A DNA stretch of 6,593 nt from Butyrivibrio sp. (GCA_017996845.1 JAGOGF010000134.1:1-6593), one strand, 5' to 3'; positions 1 through 6,285 are shown, counted from the first letter of the stretch. Numbers and translations: made by a program. The notes: generated by a model from the letters alone, not told the origin.

Positions 1-223
1 TGCAATCACTGCTATTCTGGCTGTTTTAAGGCTTCGTTCCAAAAGTGTATGGCCTGCCATCATCCTGCATGCCAGTCACAATTACTTCGATCAGGTCATA
101 TTCGCACCGCTGACCAAAAATAATCTGAGCCATTATTATGTCGGAGAAACCGGCATTATTACCGCAGTACTGCTATGTCTGATTGCCCTGTTTCTTGTAC
201 ATAAAATGAAACCGGTGCAATAG
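1..223 (+). CDS. CPBP family intramembrane metalloprotease, C-terminal end (partial)
   Basis: Reading from base 2 there are 73 sense codons and then TAG at 221-223; the start lies outside the window. The visible peptide contains VWPAIILHASHNYFDQ, which matches the last conserved motif of the CPBP (CAAX protease/Abi, Rce1-like) family, where the His and Asn of HxxxN contribute to the metal-dependent active site inside the membrane. This is followed by a YVGETG turn and a closing hydrophobic helix (about ITAVLLCLIALFLV) with a short basic tail, the usual end of these multi-pass proteins. Bacterial members are linked to prenyl-type proteolysis or bacteriocin self-immunity, but the substrate here cannot be read from the sequence. 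The gene converges on the glucosidase gene, so it is not in an operon with anything visible. Family call is fairly secure; role is unknown. Confidence 0.8.
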   Translation, partial: AITAILAVLRLRSKSVWPAIILHASHNYFDQVIFAPLTKNNLSHYYVGETGIITAVLLCLIALFLVHKMKPVQ

Positions 224-325
224 AATAGGATATCTTTCTTACACCCATGCGCATCTGCAAACCATCCCTATTGCGCAACGATCAATTGCATATGCTGCAA
301 ATCTATCTGGCATGCTTTTTGATAT

Positions 326-358
326 ATCTGAAAAGCAGCATCAGATTCCTATATTTTT
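326..358. terminator. Weak hairpin between convergent genes
   Basis: ATCTGA (326-331) pairs with TCAGAT (341-346) around a 9-base loop, and a T5 run follows at 354-358 on the plus strand; on the minus strand the hairpin is followed by ATATCAAAAAG. It lies between the converging protease and glucosidase genes, where termination is needed on both strands. The stem is only six pairs and the T run is 7 bases away, so this is a weak candidate. Nothing else convincing is seen in 224-362. Confidence 0.3.
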
Positions 359-362
359 GTCA

Positions 363-2042
363 TCATCCGATTCGCCCCTTGGACATCATTCTCACAATAG
401 CTTCATACGGTCTTAAACAGCCTGTTTTCTGTGCGGGATAATTGGTTATCAGCACCGGTTCGGTTCGAAATTCTTCCGGAACTTCATATGAAATCTCTTT
501 GTTTGTAAAATTGCATACCACCAACAGCTTTTGTTCGCAAAGTGATCTGGTATAAGCATAAATATCCTGATTCTGGTCATCCAGAAGTTCATAGTGCCCA
601 TATACAATATCCGGATATTTTTTCCTGAGCTGAATCAGTTCTTTATAATATGCAAATACCGAATTTTCATTTTTCACCTCTTCTGCAGCATTGATCTGAT
701 GAAAATTGGGATTTACTGCTATCCACGGTGTCCCATTCGTAAATCCTGCCTGTTCCGTATCATCCCACTGCATTGGCGTTCTGGCATTATCACGGCTTTT
801 TCTGCTTAGTACACGCAGCATCTGCTCCGCAGTCATGATCCTTTTTTCCTCTACCAGTTCCTGATAAGCATTGATACTGTCAAGATCCCTGAAATCTGCC
901 AGTGAATGAAACTCCATATTGGTCATACCAAGTTCTTCCCCCTGATATATATATGGTGTTCCCTGCATCATATGCAAACAGGTCGCGAGCATTTTGGCTG
1001 ACACCTCCCGATATGCGCCCTCTTCCCCAAGCCTTGATACGATTCTCGGCTGATCATGATTATCCCAAAACAGACTGTTCCAGGCTATTCCTTCCAGGCC
1101 GTTCTGCCACTTGGACATAACCTGTCTGATTTCTGCGAGTTCCATTTTCTTATCTGTCCATTTACTTCCGGTCACCGGATCCGCATCCAGATCCATCAAT
1201 TCAAACTGAAATACCATATTCAGCTCTGACTCATTTTCAGAAGCATATTTTGCGGCTTCTTCAAGTGTTACCCCGGAACACTCTCCCACTGTCAGCGTGT
1301 CATAGTGAGACAGAACCTCTTTTCGCATTTCCTGCAGATATTCATGTACATGCGGTCCGTTTGCTGCTTCATTAAAACTTGCATAACCATTGACACCCGG
1401 TACACCATCCGGAAAATTTTTCTTTTTGGAAATCAGGCTGATTACATCCATACGAAATCCATCTACCCCTTTATCAAGCCACCAGCGCATCATTTCATAT
1501 ATTTTTTCCCGGACCTGTGCATTTTCCCAGTTCAGATCGGGCTGCTTTTTGGAAAACAGATGCAGATAATATTGCCGGGTATCAGAATCATATTCCCATG
1601 CAGAACCGCCAAAACAGGACCCCCAGTTGGACGGCTCATGTCCATCCACCGGATCCTGCCAGATATAATAATCGCGATATGGATTCTCTTTTCCGCTGCG
1701 GCTTTCTACGAACCACCGATTTTCATCCGAAGTATGATTGACCACGAGGTCCATGACGATACGGATTCCATTTTGATGCGCCATTTCGAGAAGGTTGGTA
1801 AAATCCTCCATTGTTCCGAATTCCCGCATGATCTGGTAATAATCTCTGATATCATACCCATTGTCATCATTGGGTGAATCATATACCGGAGATAGCCAGA
1901 TAACATCAATCCCAAGTTCCTTCAGGTACCAAAGCTTCTGCGTAATCCCATTGATATCCCCGATTCCGTCACCATTACTGTCTTTGAAACTGCGCGGATA
2001 CACCTGATATACGACTGCCTCTTTCCACCATTTTCTTTCCAT
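363..2042 (-). CDS. malL: Oligo-1,6-glucosidase (GH13 alpha-glucosidase)
   Basis: A complete 559-residue cytoplasmic glycoside hydrolase of family GH13, the usual length for oligo-1,6-glucosidases (about 558). It is predicted to release glucose from the non-reducing end of isomaltose-type oligosaccharides and similar short alpha-glucosides. Visible landmarks: the calcium-site loop DSNGDGIGD at 21-29; DLVVNHTS around 98-105; nucleophile D199 in GFRMDV; acid/base E254 in TVGE; transition-state stabiliser D330 in NHDQPR; the GTPYIYQGEELGMTN stretch at 361-375; and a C-terminal beta domain ending in LRPYEAIV. Val200 directly after the nucleophile is the residue associated with alpha-1,6 rather than alpha-1,4 specificity. 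The GECSGVT segment fits oligo-1,6-glucosidases better than trehalose-6-phosphate hydrolases (TreC/TreA), the closest alternative. The start is supported by GGAG five bases before ATG. There is no signal peptide and no sugar transporter beside it. The symbol follows the Bacillus convention and is tentative. Confidence 0.9.
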   Translation of the reverse strand: MERKWWKEAVVYQVYPRSFKDSNGDGIGDINGITQKLWYLKELGIDVIWLSPVYDSPNDDNGYDIRDYYQIMREFGTMEDFTNLLEMAHQNGIRIVMDLVVNHTSDENRWFVESRSGKENPYRDYYIWQDPVDGHEPSNWGSCFGGSAWEYDSDTRQYYLHLFSKKQPDLNWENAQVREKIYEMMRWWLDKGVDGFRMDVISLISKKKNFPDGVPGVNGYASFNEAANGPHVHEYLQEMRKEVLSHYDTLTVGECSGVTLEEAAKYASENESELNMVFQFELMDLDADPVTGSKWTDKKMELAEIRQVMSKWQNGLEGIAWNSLFWDNHDQPRIVSRLGEEGAYREVSAKMLATCLHMMQGTPYIYQGEELGMTNMEFHSLADFRDLDSINAYQELVEEKRIMTAEQMLRVLSRKSRDNARTPMQWDDTEQAGFTNGTPWIAVNPNFHQINAAEEVKNENSVFAYYKELIQLRKKYPDIVYGHYELLDDQNQDIYAYTRSLCEQKLLVVCNFTNKEISYEVPEEFRTEPVLITNYPAQKTGCLRPYEAIVRMMSKGRIG

Positions 2043-2079
2043 TTTGTCTCCGTTACCCTTTCCCTACAATTAGAAGCGG

Positions 2080-2115
2080 TGCAGATCTGTACCTGCTCTT
2101 GCGCACGGATCTGCA
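2080..2115 (-). promoter_or_regulatory. Hairpin in the glucosidase leader
   Basis: TGCAGATCTGT (2080-2090) and ACGGATCTGCA (2105-2115) form an 11-position stem with one non-Watson-Crick position, around a 14-base loop. It lies in the presumed long 5' leader of the glucosidase mRNA, about 40 bases before the start codon. It is not followed by a U run on the minus strand, so it is not an ordinary terminator; it could be an mRNA structure or a DNA operator. No known riboswitch class was recognised. Confidence 0.4.
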
Positions 2116-2217
2116 GTATAATCCCCCAAAGGATCACAACCGTCCGCACTGCGAACAGTTTGGTATAATCATCAGACAATCCTTTGTTGAAAAATCCGGA
2201 TTGCAGCTGTTAAAAAT

Positions 2218-2234
2218 CCGCTTTGAGATAGCGG
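2218..2234 (-). promoter_or_regulatory. Terminator-like hairpin early in the glucosidase leader
   Basis: On the minus strand CCGCT and AGCGG form a 5-bp GC-rich stem around ATCTCAA, immediately followed by ATTTTTAA. It falls a few bases after the predicted transcription start, so if that promoter is right the hairpin could act as an attenuator or a 5' stabilising stem. The stem is short and the T run has five Ts, so evidence is modest. Confidence 0.3.
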
Positions 2235-2247
2235 AAGATTAATTTCC

Positions 2248-2276
2248 ATGATAAATATCAAAAATATTTTTGTCTA
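2248..2276 (-). promoter_or_regulatory. Predicted promoter for the glucosidase gene
   Basis: On the minus strand TAGACA (2276-2271) and TATCAT (2253-2248) are separated by exactly 17 bases, each matching the sigma-A consensus in five of six positions. The predicted transcription start near 2241 gives a leader of about 200 bases before the glucosidase ATG. It is the best minus-strand promoter in the divergent region; weaker TATACT and TATACC boxes nearer the gene lack good -35 partners. Confidence 0.5.
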
Positions 2277-2308
2277 TTGCGTTTTTCACTTTTTATTTTT
2301 CCGATAGG

Positions 2309-2353
2309 CTGCATCTCCCGTATTTACTGCACTCTCCTGTATTCCTGCATTTT
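2309..2353. repeat. Imperfect 18-bp tandem repeat with CTGCA register
   Basis: CTGCA occurs at 2309, 2327 and 2345, exactly 18 bp apart. The first two units are similar throughout (CTGCATCTCCCGTATTTA and CTGCACTCTCCTGTATTC); the third keeps only its first bases (CTGCATTTT). The array lies between the divergent predicted promoters of the glucosidase and PAS/HD-GYP genes, a position suited to regulator binding sites. Function is unknown. Confidence 0.45.
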
Positions 2354-2401
2354 GTCCAACCGCAATACCGGAGAATAAATCTGTAACTATGACAATATAT
2401 C

Positions 2402-2410
2402 TGATATAAT
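2402..2410 (+). promoter_or_regulatory. Extended -10 promoter for the PAS/HD-GYP gene
   Basis: TGATATAAT is a perfect extended -10 element (TGnTATAAT). No good -35 is seen 16-18 bases upstream, which extended -10 promoters tolerate. The predicted start near 2417 gives a leader of about 115 bases containing the 12-bp palindrome TTTGCATGCAAA (2471-2482). The leader does not show the conserved core of cyclic-di-GMP riboswitches. Confidence 0.55.
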
Positions 2411-2531
2411 ACTTTTATCCGAATTGATGCTTTTGTAATTACGTTAAAAATAGAGTGCTGAAATTACTGTTTTGCATGCAAACCTGTACAAAGTGTCTGA
2501 TAATCTGTATTGCATGGCCGGGAGGCGCAGA

Positions 2532-3536
2532 ATGAGTGATATAAAATTAAACGATTCTTATTATCTATTGTTGCAGGGATTGGCAGATGGCATTATCATA
2601 ACCGATCCGGAAGGATATATTACTTTCGTGAATCATTCTGCAGAGCAGATCCGTAATATCAAGGCTGAGAATATGATCGGACAGCACATTCTGAAGTGTC
2701 ATAAGGATTCTTCCCGGGAAAAAGTCATGCGCGCTATGAATTTCCTTACTGCGCACAGGGATAAGTCCTATCATAGAATGGTCATTGATCAGGAAAACCA
2801 TAAAGTATATGAAAATACCTACACCGCAATCTTTAATGATCAGGATATTCTGACCGGAATCGCGGTTATAACAAAGGACCGAACGAAAGAACGTAAAGTA
2901 GAGGAAGCAACTGCTAACTTTCAGCGTTCTCAGGCAATGGCACTGGAAAGCCTAAAAACACAATATTATAATCTGCATCTGGATTCCATGGAAATGCTAT
3001 CCAATATTATTGAATCAAAAGATAAATATGCAGATGGCCATTCCAAAAGAGTTGCGGATATTTCCTCCAAAATGTATGAGCTGCGCAATGGAATAACACA
3101 AGACTATCTTGACATCCAATGGGCAGCTAAGCTGCATGACATCGGGAAGATCTGCATACCGGATCAGATCATCAGCAAACCCGGCAAGCTGAGCGAGGAA
3201 GAATATACCGTTGTAAAAAAGCACTGTATCATTGCCGATGCCATGGTCAAAAAACTGGATTACGGAAATCCTGTCGCACCATCCATCCGCCATCACCATG
3301 AGCGTTTTGACGGAAAAGGCTATCCCGATGGTCTGTCCAAAACAGACATCCCAACCGGTTCCCGTATTATCGCAATTGCGGACACCTATGATGCCATGCA
3401 CTCCTGTCGCCCCTACCGGGATTCGATCCTATTTGAATACTGCCTGGAAGAAATACAAAAAAACGCAGGTACACAGTTTGATCCGGAATGGGTGGACATT
3501 TTTACCGAACTGGCTGAAACCGGAAGCATTGAATAA
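2532..3536 (+). CDS. PAS domain-containing HD-GYP cyclic-di-GMP phosphodiesterase
   Basis: A 334-residue soluble protein that probably hydrolyses cyclic-di-GMP in response to a signal sensed by its PAS domain. An N-terminal PAS fold spans about 8-122 (LADGIIITDPEGYITFVNHSAEQI, then VITKDRT at its end), a linker helix covers about 122-155, and the HD-GYP domain covers about 155-325. Metal and signature residues are intact: H170 (DGHSKRV), H202-D203 (KLHDIGK), H231, H255-H256 and the HHERFDGKGYP signature at 255-265, plus D284 in AIADTYDAM. The PAS part carries C56-H57 followed by SSREKV, a CH-x-x-S-type arrangement I recall from PAS domains with possible redox or heme roles. The chosen ATG has GGGAGG six bases upstream; a TTG 20 codons earlier lacks this. 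No membrane segment or receiver domain is seen. It stands alone between its own promoter and terminator. Confidence 0.9.
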   Translation: MSDIKLNDSYYLLLQGLADGIIITDPEGYITFVNHSAEQIRNIKAENMIGQHILKCHKDSSREKVMRAMNFLTAHRDKSYHRMVIDQENHKVYENTYTAIFNDQDILTGIAVITKDRTKERKVEEATANFQRSQAMALESLKTQYYNLHLDSMEMLSNIIESKDKYADGHSKRVADISSKMYELRNGITQDYLDIQWAAKLHDIGKICIPDQIISKPGKLSEEEYTVVKKHCIIADAMVKKLDYGNPVAPSIRHHHERFDGKGYPDGLSKTDIPTGSRIIAIADTYDAMHSCRPYRDSILFEYCLEEIQKNAGTQFDPEWVDIFTELAETGSIE

Positions 3537-3549
3537 ATCTGCACCTTAC

Positions 3550-3596
3550 ACAGGAAATGAAAGTCTCTCTCCGGGACTTCCATTTCCTGTTTTTTT
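3550..3596 (+). terminator. Strong rho-independent terminator after the PAS/HD-GYP gene
   Basis: A 16-position stem (ACAGGAAATG then AAAGTC against GACTTC then CATTTCCTGT) has a single A-C mismatch, a 9-base loop, and a run of seven Ts at 3590-3596. It starts 14 bases after the stop codon. On the minus strand the stem is followed by GTAAGG, so it terminates well only in the plus direction. Confidence 0.92.
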
Positions 3597-3615
3597 GCCC
3601 TGCTATCGTTCGCAA

Positions 3616-3646
3616 AAAAAATAATACCGTATACAACTTATTTTTT
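3616..3646 (-). terminator. AT-rich hairpin at the end of the transporter gene
   Basis: AAAAAATAA (3616-3624) and TTATTTTTT (3638-3646) are perfect inverted repeats around a 13-base centre containing GTATAC, and a T8 run follows on the minus strand. It overlaps the transporter stop codon. The stem is entirely A-T, so it is at best a weak terminator, but no better minus-strand terminator is visible before the HD-GYP gene. Confidence 0.3.
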
Positions 3647-4833
3647 CTGTATATAAGAGAATGAGGACGGATGATGTTGACCCCACAAAAGATAGAGGCT
3701 GACAGATATCACGTTGGCAAGTGAAAGAATGGCAAACATCCATTTAAATCCGGCACCGGATATCAGAATCCCTGCCACTCCGCCTCCCAGACCGATTCCG
3801 ATATCATAGGCGCAGAGAAAGGTGGAATTGGCAGAACCACGTCTCTGGAGCGGTGCAATATGTACCGCCATTGACTGCAGTGCCGGCTCCAAACCGCCAA
3901 ATCCATATCCTGCCAGAACTGCTGCCAGTAGAAATGTTACGGTATTTGGGACGAAGGCCATCAGTATAAATGCAGCAAACATGGACGCATTACAGGTATA
4001 GACGAAAATGCCCTCTCCTTTTTGATCTGCTACTTTTCCAACGGTAGCTCTTGTCACAAAGAGCATTCCTGCCATAATTGTAAAAAATATCCCGCCGCCG
4101 GGAAGGTTTTTTTCACTTGCAAAAAGTGCCATGAAATTTTCCAATGCACCGAATGTAAGCAGAAATACCAGCATAACCGCAGAAGCCGGAAGTGCATCTT
4201 TATCGATCAGTCCTTTGAAATGAAACGCTGTCTTTTTCACAGAAATAACCGGAATCTTCAGAATCTGAAACAAAATGAAGCACATGACCATACTGCCTGT
4301 CGCAAACAAAAACAGTGCCTCAAATCCTAACCGGTTCATAACCCAGATTCCCAGTGCCGGTGCACATGCTGTTGCAAGCGCCGTACTGACGCCGAACATC
4401 CCCATTCCTTCTGCAAATCTTTCTGAGGGAATGATGTCTGTCGCAATTGTACTGCCGGTTGTATTCGAACATGCCAGTGCTGCACCATGTATCATTCTGG
4501 CAATATAAATCAGCAAAAAACAGGCGCGGACATATATCCCAACGGCATCAGTGCCATCCCTGCTATGCCGATCCGTAATATCACTTTTCTTCTGCCGTTA
4601 TTCAGCATCCATCCGATAAAAGGTCTGCAGATAACTGCAACCAGTGAAAACAGAACTGCTGCAAAACCCGCCCCTGCAACAGAGCCGCCTCTGCTTCTGA
4701 TATAAAAGGGGAATGTTGACAAAACCATCATGTGACTTACAAAAACCAGGAAGTTAATCAGGATAATCAATACAAAATTTTTGGTCCACAACTTTGGTTC
4801 CTGTCTCGTATCTTTTTCGCTACGCATTACCAT
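3638..4833 (-). pseudogene. MFS transporter, frameshifted in a T6 run
   Basis: Two overlapping reading frames together encode one major facilitator superfamily transporter. The first (4833-4510) gives 107 residues with the first membrane helices and a loop 2-3 motif-A equivalent GWMLNNGRRK at 74-83, with Asn where Asp is usual; it ends SAPVFC-stop. The second frame continues without loss of homology as LLIYIARMIHGAALAC and runs to 3638, with the TM5-type GMGMFGVSTALATACAPALG and further helices to a basic tail. Adding one T to the T6 run restores a continuous frame of 398 residues, a normal MFS length. The start has GGGAG four bases before ATG. Substrate is unknown; the fold suggests proton-driven efflux. 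The break may be a true mutation, phase variation, slippage rescue or a base-calling error; without rescue the product would be a non-functional fragment. Confidence 0.8.
4515..4520 (-). other. Homopolymer frameshift site in the transporter
   Basis: The minus strand reads CCT GTT TTT TGC TGA, giving P-V-F-C-stop. One extra T would give CCT GTT TTT TTG CTG ATT and continue the transporter. The stop lies one codon after the six-T run. It does not fit the canonical X XXY YYZ ribosomal slippery heptamer, because the A-site Cys codon cannot re-pair. Confidence 0.75.
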
Positions 4834-4860
4834 ATTTCTCCCATCTTTTCATTTGATCAA

Positions 4861-4873
4861 AGCCCTGAATATG
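4861..4873. repeat. 13-bp direct repeat, left copy
   Basis: AGCCCTGAATATG is repeated perfectly and in the same orientation at 6445-6457. This copy lies upstream of the transporter and just outside the terminator of the two-gene minus-strand unit, so the two copies bracket that unit. It may be a target duplication or recombination site, or chance. Confidence 0.5.
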
Positions 4874-4898
4874 AATTCATTTATGAAAATATTTTCAT
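4871..4898. promoter_or_regulatory. Paired palindromes upstream of the transporter
   Basis: Two perfect palindromes lie side by side: ATGAATTCAT (4871-4880) and ATGAAAATATTTTCAT (4883-4898). They sit 38-65 bp before the transporter start codon, a typical operator position for a dimeric repressor of an efflux gene. No regulator gene is adjacent, so the binding protein is unknown. No strong transporter promoter was found nearby; TTGTGC-17-TTTCAT across 4915-4887 is the best and is weak. Confidence 0.4.
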
Positions 4899-4909
4899 GT
4901 TCTTTGCAC

Positions 4910-4944
4910 AAAAAAACGCGCAAACCCATTCTCTGGATTTACGC
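4910..4944 (-). terminator. Rho-independent terminator of the two-gene AT-rich unit
   Basis: On the minus strand GCGTAAATCC (4944-4935) pairs with GGGTTTGCGC (4927-4918) around a 7-base loop, with two G-U wobbles, and is followed by G and seven Ts (4916-4910). On the plus strand the wobbles become C-A mismatches, so it favours the minus direction. It ends transcription from the 5028-6285 genes before the transporter gene. Confidence 0.75.
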
Positions 4945-4969
4945 ATTTTTTGGCTACTCGATTGACTGC

Positions 4970-4999
4970 ATGTTAACACAACTTTCTTTTTAGTGTCAA
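4970..4999 (-). promoter_or_regulatory. Possible promoter just upstream of the terminator
   Basis: On the minus strand a perfect TTGACA (4999-4994) lies 18 bases from TAACAT (4975-4970; four of six matches). A transcript from here would start near 4963 and meet the terminator hairpin at 4944 at once, giving either a very short RNA or an attenuated transporter leader. It may also be a chance match. Confidence 0.3.
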
Positions 5000-5027
5000 G
5001 ATAAAAGATTCATTTCAAATTTCAAAT

Positions 5028-5408
5028 TCATTTCGCCTTCTGAATCATTTCAATTTCGTTTTGCCCTTCTGCCAAAAAATGGGTATATCGTACTATTTTC
5101 TTTCCGCCGGACAATACATAATAATGCTGAAAAATCTCTTTCAATTTCTCTTCTATCCGCTCTTTTGCAATTTCACATGTAAAAACGTAAACCCCAGAGC
5201 AATAAAGCAGCTCTCTGATCTCTTCATTTTTAAAAAAGCAATCTTTTATTTCAGATTTAAAGTTTTCTGATATATCAAGAGAAGCCTCCATTATTTTTTT
5301 TAAAGTTGCTTCTTCTCTTTCTTTTTCCTGCACCTGCTCATGAATTGCCTCCATCAAATACGTTTGAACCTTATCTATGGCAAGTGCAATCACATATTTA
5401 TTCTTCAT
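5028..5408 (-). CDS. Short protein resembling the N-terminal palm part of Cas10/Cmr2-like proteins, probably truncated
   Basis: A 126-residue soluble protein. It opens with a strand and helix, YVIALAIDKVQTYL (5-18), reminiscent of the IGPVQ-type start of Cmr2/Cas10 palm domains. Two charged helices follow (about 20-55), then a strand with LLYCSGVYVFTCEI (67-80), a long helix (81-98), and a strand KIVRYTHF (104-111). This beta-alpha-alpha-beta-alpha-beta order fits one ferredoxin-like palm half. The GGDD-bearing second palm expected in active Cas10-type cyclases is absent: the frame stops after IQKAK and only about ten more residues are open in another frame (MNLKFEMNLLS), so the gene is probably a 5' fragment. 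The ATG lies inside the end of the DUF6602-like gene (11-bp overlap), with GGAGG 11 bases upstream, implying translational coupling. Very AT-rich. The Cas10 likeness is from memory of the family, not a search; a stand-alone unknown protein is the alternative. Confidence 0.5.
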   Translation of the reverse strand: MKNKYVIALAIDKVQTYLMEAIHEQVQEKEREEATLKKIMEASLDISENFKSEIKDCFFKNEEIRELLYCSGVYVFTCEIAKERIEEKLKEIFQHYYVLSGGKKIVRYTHFLAEGQNEIEMIQKAK

Positions 5409-6285
5409 CGAAACACTTTCCTCCTTGATTGAACATTTCTGCATATGCCTTATGTGGGAATGGAATCGGATTATTCAAAAGCATCAATATCTGATTTAGC
5501 AGTAAGTTTAATGACAAAAGTGTTACTTTCTCTTTAGATTCATTCCCGTCATTTTTGTAAACCATATAATCTTTGGTTTTTATACTTTCAAGTACACTTT
5601 TTGCATTTGTTTTATCATCTTCATCACTTGCACCCACGTGATTCAATGCAAAATACCATTGGTACAAGTTACTTTTCCCTTCACTTACTTCCATTGTCAA
5701 TTGATTTTCATTATCACGAATTACCATATCAAAAATAGTGTTATCACTATCAATTTCATTTTTTATAATTCCCGGACAAATCTTATTCATACAACACAAT
5801 ATCCTGATTGGACGAGTTGCAGTTTGTGTGCATGAACGCTGCTTTTTCTCATCAGACTTTTCATCGTAGAATGCTATCATTGATTGCATTCTTGTATATG
5901 ATTTTCTTGAAGTTTTCAAAATATTAATAGATTCTGCCCAGTTCTTCAATTTTTCGGGATCCATTGATGCACTCTTACACTCAATAACCACTGCAACTGC
6001 CTCAATGGGAAGGAATTTTAATTTTCCATAATGGAAGATGTATGGCGTATATGTTTCGTCAAATATTGCAAGATCCACTTCATTCGATACATTTCCATTG
6101 GAATCAATAATGAAAACCGATTGTTCAATTGTAAACTTTTTAGGAATCATTTCTTCAAACATTTCCTTCCAGATTTCTTCTCGAAATCCACCAATTGTTG
6201 TTGAATGTTCCGTTTTGAAATTCAACTGATTTACAATTGATTTTTCCTTTGAACTACTTTTTTTCTGATAATATATGCATTGCAT
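5398..6285 (-). CDS. DUF6602-like protein with PD-(D/E)xK nuclease-type core
   Basis: About 295 residues from the chosen start. From about residue 27 the sequence HSTTIGGFREEIWKEMF is followed by NEVDLAIFDE and PIEAVAVVIECKSA. Numbered from this start, E36, D71 and E102-x-K104 occupy the places of the helix Glu, the Asp and the ExK of a PD-(D/E)xK nuclease fold. The arrangement and wording match DUF6602 as I recall it. Such domains cut nucleic acid in restriction and defence systems, but activity here is inferred. The C-terminal third, about residues 190-295, is unassigned. The start is uncertain: the frame is open to an ATG at 6477, with others at 6384, 6336 and 6306. None has a clear ribosome site, and 6285 was chosen because family-like sequence begins there. 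A weak TTGTAC-18-TATATA (6323-6294) would make the message nearly leaderless. Base composition is far more AT-rich than the flanking genes, which suggests transfer. Confidence 0.7.
   Translation of the reverse strand: MQCIYYQKKSSSKEKSIVNQLNFKTEHSTTIGGFREEIWKEMFEEMIPKKFTIEQSVFIIDSNGNVSNEVDLAIFDETYTPYIFHYGKLKFLPIEAVAVVIECKSASMDPEKLKNWAESINILKTSRKSYTRMQSMIAFYDEKSDEKKQRSCTQTATRPIRILCCMNKICPGIIKNEIDSDNTIFDMVIRDNENQLTMEVSEGKSNLYQWYFALNHVGASDEDDKTNAKSVLESIKTKDYMVYKNDGNESKEKVTLLSLNLLLNQILMLLNNPIPFPHKAYAEMFNQGGKCFDEE

Noticed and set aside
247..441. 64-residue plus-strand frame between the protease and glucosidase genes
   Set aside because: It has no ribosome site, overlaps the 3' end of the glucosidase gene and has no recognisable protein pattern.
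1922..2179. 85-residue minus-strand frame upstream of the glucosidase
   Set aside because: Most of it overlaps the leader and the first codons of the glucosidase in another frame; no ribosome site and no family features.
2286..2410. Minus-strand open stretch reading VTDLFSGIAVGQNAGIQESAV and ending at 2286
   Set aside because: It looks protein-like but has no start codon after the preceding TAA and no ribosome site, and it spans the 18-bp repeat. It could be a gene remnant, but this cannot be supported.
2472..2531. TTG-initiated 20-codon extension of the PAS/HD-GYP protein
   Set aside because: The ATG at 2532 has GGGAGG at ideal spacing. The extension starts inside a palindrome, lacks a ribosome site and has no PAS similarity.
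2417..2531. Cyclic-di-GMP riboswitch in the leader of the HD-GYP gene
   Set aside because: GCAAACC is present by chance, but the partner GCAAAGCC block and the rest of the conserved core are missing.
3015..3401. 128-residue minus-strand frame inside the HD-GYP gene
   Set aside because: It is a reverse-strand shadow of a gene with fully intact catalytic motifs.
5028..6285. CRISPR-Cas locus
   Set aside because: No repeat-spacer array and no Cas effector, adaptation or Csm/Cmr subunit is present; only one partial palm-like protein suggests a Cas link.
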